DNA of 64,000 nt from Cryptomeria japonica (Eukaryota > Streptophyta > Pinopsida > Cupressales > Cupressaceae). Below, piece by piece: positions 58,901 through 64,000 of this stretch; the stretch's first letter is position 1; each line of letters begins with the position of its first letter. Location of the stretch: contig NC_081413.1 in NCBI RefSeq assembly GCF_030272615.1, positions 24,242,501 through 24,306,500 on the forward strand. Direction: 5' to 3'. Under the pieces are notes generated by a model. The model was not told the origin of the DNA. It saw only the letters and a program-made list of their open reading frames with translations, and did no database searches. The translations under genes were made by a program, and so were the position numbers.

Positions 58901-59051
58901 ACTCTGTACATTTTCTTTATTCATTAAAGACATCAAAAATAAAACAGCAGCAATTGAGAAAGAGATCACCGATCTCTCACATAAGTTGACCACAGAGCCA
59001 AATTCAAAGTGTAAAACAAAAGGAGTGTACTATACAGGGGGAGTATACTGA
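55992..59051 (+). pseudogene. Unknown protein of about 1,020 codons encoded by the LTR element
   Basis: A single frame from ATG 55992 to 59051 is interrupted only by TGA 57390, TAG 57543 and TGA 57615, each one C-to-T step from Arg or Gln. Residues 90-260 include RPFKITKEIIHLITGYP (from residue 124), AIRVIGYCFFQSARENSVP and AAVDLAYKIVKK; the layout loosely recalls plant mobile domain proteins, but that is inference. Then come a basic linker (from residue 400), a middle segment of hydrophobic and charged residues, a Thr/Glu/Gln-rich stretch with repeated VTEQD words (about 680-810), a Lys-rich motif (KGKKKKMKKHSFKVD) and a C-terminal helical region. No enzyme motif is visible. A relative of the N-terminal domain lies at 27844-28370. 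Confidence 0.8.
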
Positions 59052-59305
59052 GCAGAGTAAGTAGAGTATCCAAGTGTAGTGAACCGAGCAGTGAACAGAA
59101 CATTAACAAGTACAACACACAAAACATTGATCATTGAGCATGCAAAATCAGAGTTTTGTACAGTATATTTATAATGGGAGTATATCTAGATTTATTGTTT
59201 TATTGACTATTGTATATACTGTCAGTATAGTCAAATTTTGCAAGTATATAGATTGTTGAGTTATAACTTTGAAAGTAGTTTTTTCTCAAACATCTCAACT
59301 AATGT

Positions 59306-59318
59306 CAAAAGGGGAGAT
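59306..59318 (+). promoter_or_regulatory. Polypurine tract
   Basis: caaaaggggagat precedes the right LTR. Confidence 0.8.
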
Positions 59319-60483
59319 TGTTACTACTTATCAAGTTGAAATTAGTTTTATGTTCAAAGTTATTCTATATACTCTAGTTCGTTATCTCTACCGAGATATT
59401 TAGTCGGTATGAACAGTCCAGTCGGTTATAGAAGAAAGTAGTCTTAGAGCGCAATATACATCGAGTTGTCTACCGAGTATCATTCCATGTCTACCAAGCA
59501 GCAAATATGACACACCGAGTTGTTATACACCGAGTGAAACGTGTTACCAGATTCATTGAACCTAGACATACATATGAAAACGTGTTACAAGATCGAGGTA
59601 CATAGAACCGTTATCACATTGGAAATTGCACTTAAAGATTGTGTATGATTTTGAGGTCATCTAACCAATGAAATATTTTGCATGGTTATTCATTCGAGAA
59701 ATCATGTTTGTAAGATTGAAGAAATGAATGGATCACCGTCATAAGAGATCTATTTATACAACATGGATTAAGACTAGAAATATACATGTAGCATGACAGA
59801 AAATATATGAAGCAAGACATGTGAAAGCACTAAGTGTTATGACTATTACAGAGACACAGAGGTTACCGAGAAGGATTTCAGAGAACAGTCAAAGAACAGA
59901 GTAAACAGAAGGTTTTACAGAGTTAGTATATGGGTTACCGAGGTATGCTATAAGCAAGGTAATCTTATTCTGAGCACATAGAATCTGCTATAACATTCCA
60001 GATGTAAAGTTGTAGATATTTGTAATGATTTTATTGTAATATTTTGAAGTTGTAAGAGAAACCTTTAACAGGGTAAAAGACTCTAATCAAGTCTATAAAT
60101 TGTAAAGCCTCTAACCAGGTGCAACATTTAGTTTAAGTGTTGTAAAATACTTTAGCAAGGTAGATCTAACATATCTTGTTACTCCTAATAGGGTAAGCTA
60201 TCAGATGTAGCTCTAACCGAGCAACCTTTATTATTGCAGTAGTGAAGTTGTGGGTGCCATCCCCACCACAGTTTTTCTCTCTAACCAAGAGTTTCTACGT
60301 AACCATTTATATGTGTTATGGAGTGAATCATGTATGATTGTTATCTATTTGTTTTAGATTTATATTATATTATTGCACTATTCGGTTTATGCATAACAGT
60401 AAAGTTATTTTTGAAGAAAAGTTTTGAAGTACTGATTCACCCCTCCCCTCTTAGTACATTAGCTTTCCATATTGGGCCTAACA
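59319..60483 (+). repeat. Right LTR
   Basis: 1165 bp, TGTTACTACTTATC... to GGGCCTAACA. Substitutions and a few small gaps relative to 52860-54035; roughly 95-96% identical by eye. Confidence 0.93.
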
Positions 60484-60488
60484 TGGGG
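60484..60488. repeat. Target site duplication TGGGG, right copy
   Basis: Partner of CGGGG at 52855-52859. Confidence 0.7.
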
Positions 60489-61340
60489 GTCATATAGACT
60501 AGCTTTATACTATATGTTGATTACAATTACAAATTGATAAGTTGTGTGGTTGGAGATTTTTAGTCCACCCCTTCTAGGTTATGATTGTGTTGAATTGAAC
60601 ACAATTGGATCTCCCTAGGGCTTCTGGATTGAGTGTGTTAGGCTGGCTGGCAAGAGAAAGAAAGGCTTGCCCGAACAACACTGAATGAAGGTTGCAAATC
60701 ACTTGAATAATATTCATTCCCATTGTTTTCTTGTGTGTTGGTTTGATCTCCATCGATTCAATAGCTAGAGGCAGACACCACCCTATATATTAGCTCGTAC
60801 AATAGTGATCAATCAACACGTATACAGGAGGAAAGGATTACTGCGACAAAATGGAATGATCACTCCTTAATCACAGTTCTATGGTTTTACGAGGAGTGGA
60901 TTCCTATAGGGTATTATGCATTCAGGGAACCAAACCTTTGACTAGGAGCCATCCCGCTTGAGATTGGATAATCAATATGAATACAAGATTGACCAATTTG
61001 CATTAAAAATTGGGGAAATTAACCACCACATCTCTCATTTCCTAACATATTTTGCATAAAAAAAGAATCTCTCATACTCCAAGAGTTGCTTCCACAATCA
61101 GCCAATATCCCACAAGAATGCAGGCATAGCTAGCATGTATAAAAGCAAGGAAAACTTGTAGAATCTCTTGAATGGTATATTTTTTGCAACATGAAATTAA
61201 GGTGAAGAATCTACCTCCTATGTGGGATTGCAAGCAATGCACAAATGCCTTTGATGCGGGTTTGATCTTGTTGGGGGTTGAAGTCGCCACGGATGCCTAT
61301 GCGGGATTGCAATGCACAAGTGAATTGCCCTCTTCTTTTT
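60489..61340. other. CACTA interior to the right of the nested element, unassigned
   Basis: No coding motif found. 61190-61320 has a repeated phrase (gtgggattgcaagcaatgca and gcgggattgcaatgcacaag). Confidence 0.35.
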
Positions 61341-61344
61341 TTTA

Positions 61345-61545
61345 AGTAATGGTCGTTGTTGTCGAAATTACGACAAACTCGAGCACTTTTTTGAAAAAAA
61401 GAAAATTTTCATTGCTAATGCCTTCTTCATTGAAATCAAATGGCAAATTGCCGTCGGAATTACGACGAATTCGGGCATTTTTTCAAAAAAAAATCAAATT
61501 TGGTCACAATATACCTTCTCCGTCGAAAACCTCTATTGAAAATCT
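61345..61545. repeat. CACTA right subterminal region
   Basis: gttgtcgaaattacgacaaa (61354) and ccgtcggaattacgacgaat (61453) are two copies of a subterminal word 99 bases apart, each followed by tcg(a/g)gca then T and A runs. The word matches gtcgtaattctgacga in the left subterminal region. Confidence 0.7.
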
Positions 61546-61547
61546 AA

Positions 61548-61563
61548 TCCAAATGTATTAGTG
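61548..61563 (-). repeat. CACTA right terminal inverted repeat
   Basis: On the minus strand CACTAATACATTTGGA; it pairs with 44163-44178. Confidence 0.85.
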
Positions 61564-61566
61564 TTT
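61564..61566. repeat. CACTA target site duplication TTT, right
   Basis: Partner of 44160-44162. Confidence 0.8.
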
Positions 61567-62490
61567 GGACCCACTTGACTTGGTCAATTTTATTTTCTTC
61601 CTGATGGGTGGCTCCAGGTCTTGCATTTTCCTGCTGCTGGACTTAAACTTGCTTGTCTCCCACCTTGGAGGATTATTTTTCCTGCTACTATCAGTTCCAG
61701 GGGTCACCATAGGCTCCCATTCTTTCTTTGGTCTATACTTAGGGTCCTTCGAATCCTTGATATCATGCCAATCAAGGGCAGTGCCACTGTCCTCCTCATC
61801 CATCTCCAGATCAGAAACTAATTGCACCTCAGGGTTAGAAGAAGAAATGGGTTTTATCCATGGGGGAAGGATTCACTTCATGAGATTTGGCATACTCCAT
61901 GATTAACATGATAAGCCCCTCATGAAGCACTGGATTATCCTGGTTCTTAGCATGTCTGGCTAAACTATTTTCCAAGGATGAAACCAAGTAGAAAGAGATG
62001 GAAATAATCGTGCCATGCCTAAAATGGTTAAAAACTATAAAATGATATGAGAAAATACTAGAAAATATTCCATCAAGAGTGATATACCTCATGATGAATT
62101 TCGCCATGTCAGCCCAGAGGGAATTCAGGTCTTTCCTATTGTAGCCACCATCTGCCATTTTAGTCAGCCTCTGTTGTTCCTTTACCTTGTCAAAAAAAGC
62201 AGTGATGACCTCCTCACTCGACTTCCTCTCTCTATAAAATTTCTTGCCCTTAGTAAAAATTATAGTAATAGTGGCAACCGGGGTTTCGTCAACATGGAAT
62301 TTTGCCCCATAACAACCAACACACCCTTTTTCCACCCTTTAACAAAAATTTCAGTAACCAGGGGGGAGTTACCATGTAATCTCTCTAGATAGGGAGCCAT
62401 CCCACCATCAGAGATTTCCTCCTAGACCTCCTTAATCTTTCACCACTTATCCTAGGTTATGGGGTCATGTATATTCTTGTCACCACCCAT
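61564..62490 (-). pseudogene. Extra LINE ORF, 5' part, interrupted by the CACTA insertion
   Basis: It starts at ATG 62490 (MGGDKNIHDPIT) and passes stops near 62450-62420. The domain reads GMAPYLERLHGNSPLVTEIF, VKGWKKG, FHVDETPVATIT, FYRERKSSEEVITAFF, LWADMAKFIMRYITLDG and SYHFIVFNHFRHG. The spacing of F(V)xxW, VDExxxAxIT and FYRERK recalls plant mobile domain-like proteins; I have the impression that ORFs of this kind are common in conifer DNA but cannot verify it. One-base frameshifts occur near 62328 (A run) and near 61855. The linker is acidic then basic (KPISSSNPEVQLVSDLE ... PPIRKKIKLTKSSGSK) and stops at the transposon edge; the frame resumes at 44162. Confidence 0.7.
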
Positions 62491-62599
62491 TCTGTTACAT
62501 AGGAAATCTAGACAACTGCAAACCAGGAGCAAAACCAGAAAAAAGCTAAACCAGAAACAGGGCGAGTTGAAGTTTGTAGAGCTTCTCAAAGTGGTAATA

Positions 62600-62857
62600 A
62601 TTTGAAATACCTTCCCAACGGCACCCATCCTATCATAATCTCTCAACATTAAATTCATTTGTAAGGCCGAAGATATCAACATCATTTCTCGCTAGGTCAC
62701 ATAGAGTTTACGGGAAGGTTTCCCTTCCTCTCCACCATCTAACCGCCACGTATTCAACAACCAGTTTGGCAACATGATCCGCTGGTTTATTTCCTTCCCA
62801 GAAAATGTGTAAAATATTGAACTCCAGACCCGTCTTAAACCTTCCTTGTTCACCATG
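62600..62857 (-). pseudogene. LINE ORF2 C-terminus (end of RNase H)
   Basis: Minus-strand frame: FNILHIFWEGNKPADHVAKL, VVEYVAVRWW, RGRETFP, a TAA, then TLCDLARNDVDIF. The 'H(I/V)xxEGNxxADxxA' motif is the C-terminal signature of the RNase H domain in plant LINEs, and TFP...L..LA is the usual protein end. The upstream part is removed by the LTR that starts at 62858. Only about 130 bases separate it from the ATG of the extra ORF. Confidence 0.8.
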
Positions 62858-63233
62858 TGTAGCCCCATGTGTGTTAATGTTACTCTAGTTGTGTGAAAAG
62901 TAAATGTTTAGTTTAATGATAGAATATGATATACTAGATGGATAAGTGTTATGTTAGAATGATGTCAAGTAGTGACGTTAAGATACCCTGGGAATGGTTT
63001 TGTTGTAATAGTATATTTTGAGATAGGTTAATGCTCTGATGATTTTCTTTACTTGTGTAATTTGGTTTTATGGTTATGTTCATCTTGGTTTATGTGATCT
63101 TACAAATATTTTAAATGTTTCATTGATGTATGTTAATAATAACATAAAGTAATGGATGTTTTTTGAAAAAAATTATCTCCATTTGCTAGTAGATTATAGT
63201 TTATTTCTCTAGGGTATTTTGGCAGGCATTACA
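62858..63233 (+). repeat. 5' LTR of an element running off the window
   Basis: It begins TGTAGCCCCATG at the break in the LINE ORF2 and ends GGCATTACA two bases before a primer binding site. About 376 bp. The expected left target duplication is ccatg (62853-62857); its partner would be beyond 64000. Confidence 0.75.
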
Positions 63234-63235
63234 TT

Positions 63236-63248
63236 TGGTATCAGAGCC
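63236..63248 (+). promoter_or_regulatory. Primer binding site, initiator tRNA-Met type
   Basis: TGGTATCAGAGCC, two bases after the LTR. Confidence 0.88.
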
Positions 63249-64000
63249 TATGTTGCAAACACGGAGATCTCTTGTTAGGGTTGTTTCTCTTGGCCTTGCA
63301 TGGTGTACTATAATGTTCTCCTGGCTTGAGTTATTCTTTGAAATTTGAAATGGAAAACGTCATGGGAACTTAGGAGATCTTATATGTTTATGTTTTTTGT
63401 TTCTCCCTAATCCCTCCTAGGAATCATAGTTGGGTACAATATGTGTATTCATTTCTTATGCATGCCTCTTAGATGAGAGTAATGTCTATAGGACTCTATG
63501 TAGTCTTTCTTGCTTGTAATTTTCACTGCTTAGCCAAATATTAAAGATTTTTTTCACTATATAATTGATCATACTATAGAATTGTGTGTGTTCTCTTATC
63601 TAATGTTATGTTTTAAGATTATCTTGTTACTTTGAATTTGTTATGATTAGAAAGATAGAGTATTTATGTTATACATATAAGAATGATTTAGTGTGGACCA
63701 TGATGTGAAATTGAAGAACTTGTGTGGGATGCACCTATATAAGAAAATACTAGTTTAATGATGCCTTTCTCTTTTTCTTATTCTCCTTTTTAAAATGTAA
63801 GGAAGTTAATTAGTGAAGTATGGATACCAATGAGACTATCGGGTGTTTATATATGTGTGTGATTTTGCATTTAAGAAGAGATTGTTTGAAAAAATCATAT
63901 TTTTCAATAAGGACTTGATATTTCTAGCTGCATTTGTAATATAAGGAGACCTTATGGGAATTTTAAATTGCATATCTTATAAAATGATGTGAATAGTTTC
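63249..64000 (+). other. Leader of the truncated LTR element
   Basis: T-rich sequence without an open frame of note; expected untranslated leader before gag, which would be beyond the window. Confidence 0.5.

Larger units (their letters stand above)
52860..60483 (+). mobile_element. Pol-less LTR retrotransposon with five-knuckle Gag and a large unknown ORF
   Basis: LTRs of 1176 and 1165 bp with TG...CA ends, a tRNA-Met type primer binding site, a polypurine tract and a near-perfect 5-bp target duplication define a complete 7.6 kb element. The interior has two long reading frames: Gag (54098-55450) and a second protein (55992-59051). Neither contains protease, integrase, reverse transcriptase or RNase H, so the element depends on another for movement. 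Six stop codons interrupt the two frames; most could be explained by single C-to-T changes, and no frameshift is present. It is nested inside the CACTA transposon. Confidence 0.92.
44163..61563. mobile_element. CACTA (En/Spm-type) transposon carrying gene fragments
   Basis: The left end reads CACTAGTACATTCAGA and the right end, on the other strand, CACTAATACATTTGGA (13 of 16 equal), with TTT on both sides. Both subterminal regions carry GTCGTAATTC/TCGTCGG-type words, as expected for CACTA subterminal repeats. The host ORF on either side is restored in frame without the element. The interior has two acireductone dioxygenase exons, another spliced gene fragment, a hairpin with microsatellite arms, and a nested LTR element (52860-60483). 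No transposase similar to En/Spm TnpD is recognisable, so it is probably non-autonomous. Without the nested LTR element it would be about 9.8 kb. Confidence 0.85.
43320..62857 (-). mobile_element. LINE with an extra 3' ORF, split by a CACTA transposon
   Basis: On the minus strand, from right to left: the last part of LINE ORF2 (62857-62600), about 130 bp of GT-rich sequence, an extra ORF beginning at 62490 and ending at 43602 (interrupted 44163-61563), and a tail with the usual plant LINE ending (read on the minus strand as gggtccctgtaaaaccc) near 43350. A LINE normally ends soon after ORF2, so the extra ORF is unusual. The 5' part of the LINE is cut off at 62857 by an LTR insertion. An alternative is that the ORF belongs to a different retroposon that inserted next to the LINE end. 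Confidence 0.6.

Overview
Plant nuclear DNA from a large, repeat-rich genome. The nested, aged retroelements, long AT-rich filler and lack of any intact host gene suggest a gymnosperm, probably a conifer, but no diagnostic marker settles this and a large angiosperm genome is possible. Almost everything recognisable is transposable-element sequence in various stages of decay.

Layout. 1-9588: old non-coding retroelement-like sequence carrying a gag-only Copia-type LTR element (2671-6873). 9589-14951: a full-length, dead Ty1/Copia element on the minus strand with a perfect 5-bp target duplication. 14957-19320: AT-rich filler ending in a fossil Copia RT/RNase H. 19845-34419: a 3.1-3.3 kb segment present twice in direct orientation, around a mosaic of minus-strand LINE fragments and a minus-strand retroelement relic (26.5-29.9 kb). 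The first copy alone holds a microRNA-like hairpin with an upstream TATA box. 34420-41833: an LTR-like block and a second gag-only LTR element with a 5'-truncated left LTR.

43320-62857 is the most informative part. A minus-strand LINE carries an extra ORF (about 496 codons) between the end of ORF2 and its 3' tail. That ORF is split by a 17.4 kb CACTA (En/Spm-type) transposon (44163-61563) with matching termini and a TTT target duplication; removing the transposon and one TTT rejoins the frame exactly. Between its ends the CACTA holds two exons of an acireductone dioxygenase gene with a retained intron, a second spliced gene fragment, a hairpin built on microsatellites, and a nested 7.6 kb LTR element (52860-60483). 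I see no CACTA transposase, so it looks like a gene-carrying non-autonomous (Pack-type) element. The nested LTR element codes for a coiled-coil Gag with five zinc knuckles and a further protein of about 1,020 codons that I do not recognise, and has no pol. A further LTR element begins at 62858, inside the LINE ORF2, and runs off the window.

Recurring themes. (1) Three pol-less, gag-bearing LTR elements that would need enzymes in trans. (2) One protein layout, an N-terminal domain loosely like plant mobile domain proteins, a charged linker and a C-terminal coiled coil, appears in an LTR element, in the 26.6-28.4 kb relic and as the LINE extra ORF. (3) Decay is mostly by C-to-T (or G-to-A) changes producing stop codons, as expected for methylated, silenced DNA. 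(4) Several elements are enriched for a private CpG-containing word (TGCGCTA, ACCGAG, CCGATG). All family assignments are from reading translations by eye; no database search was possible.
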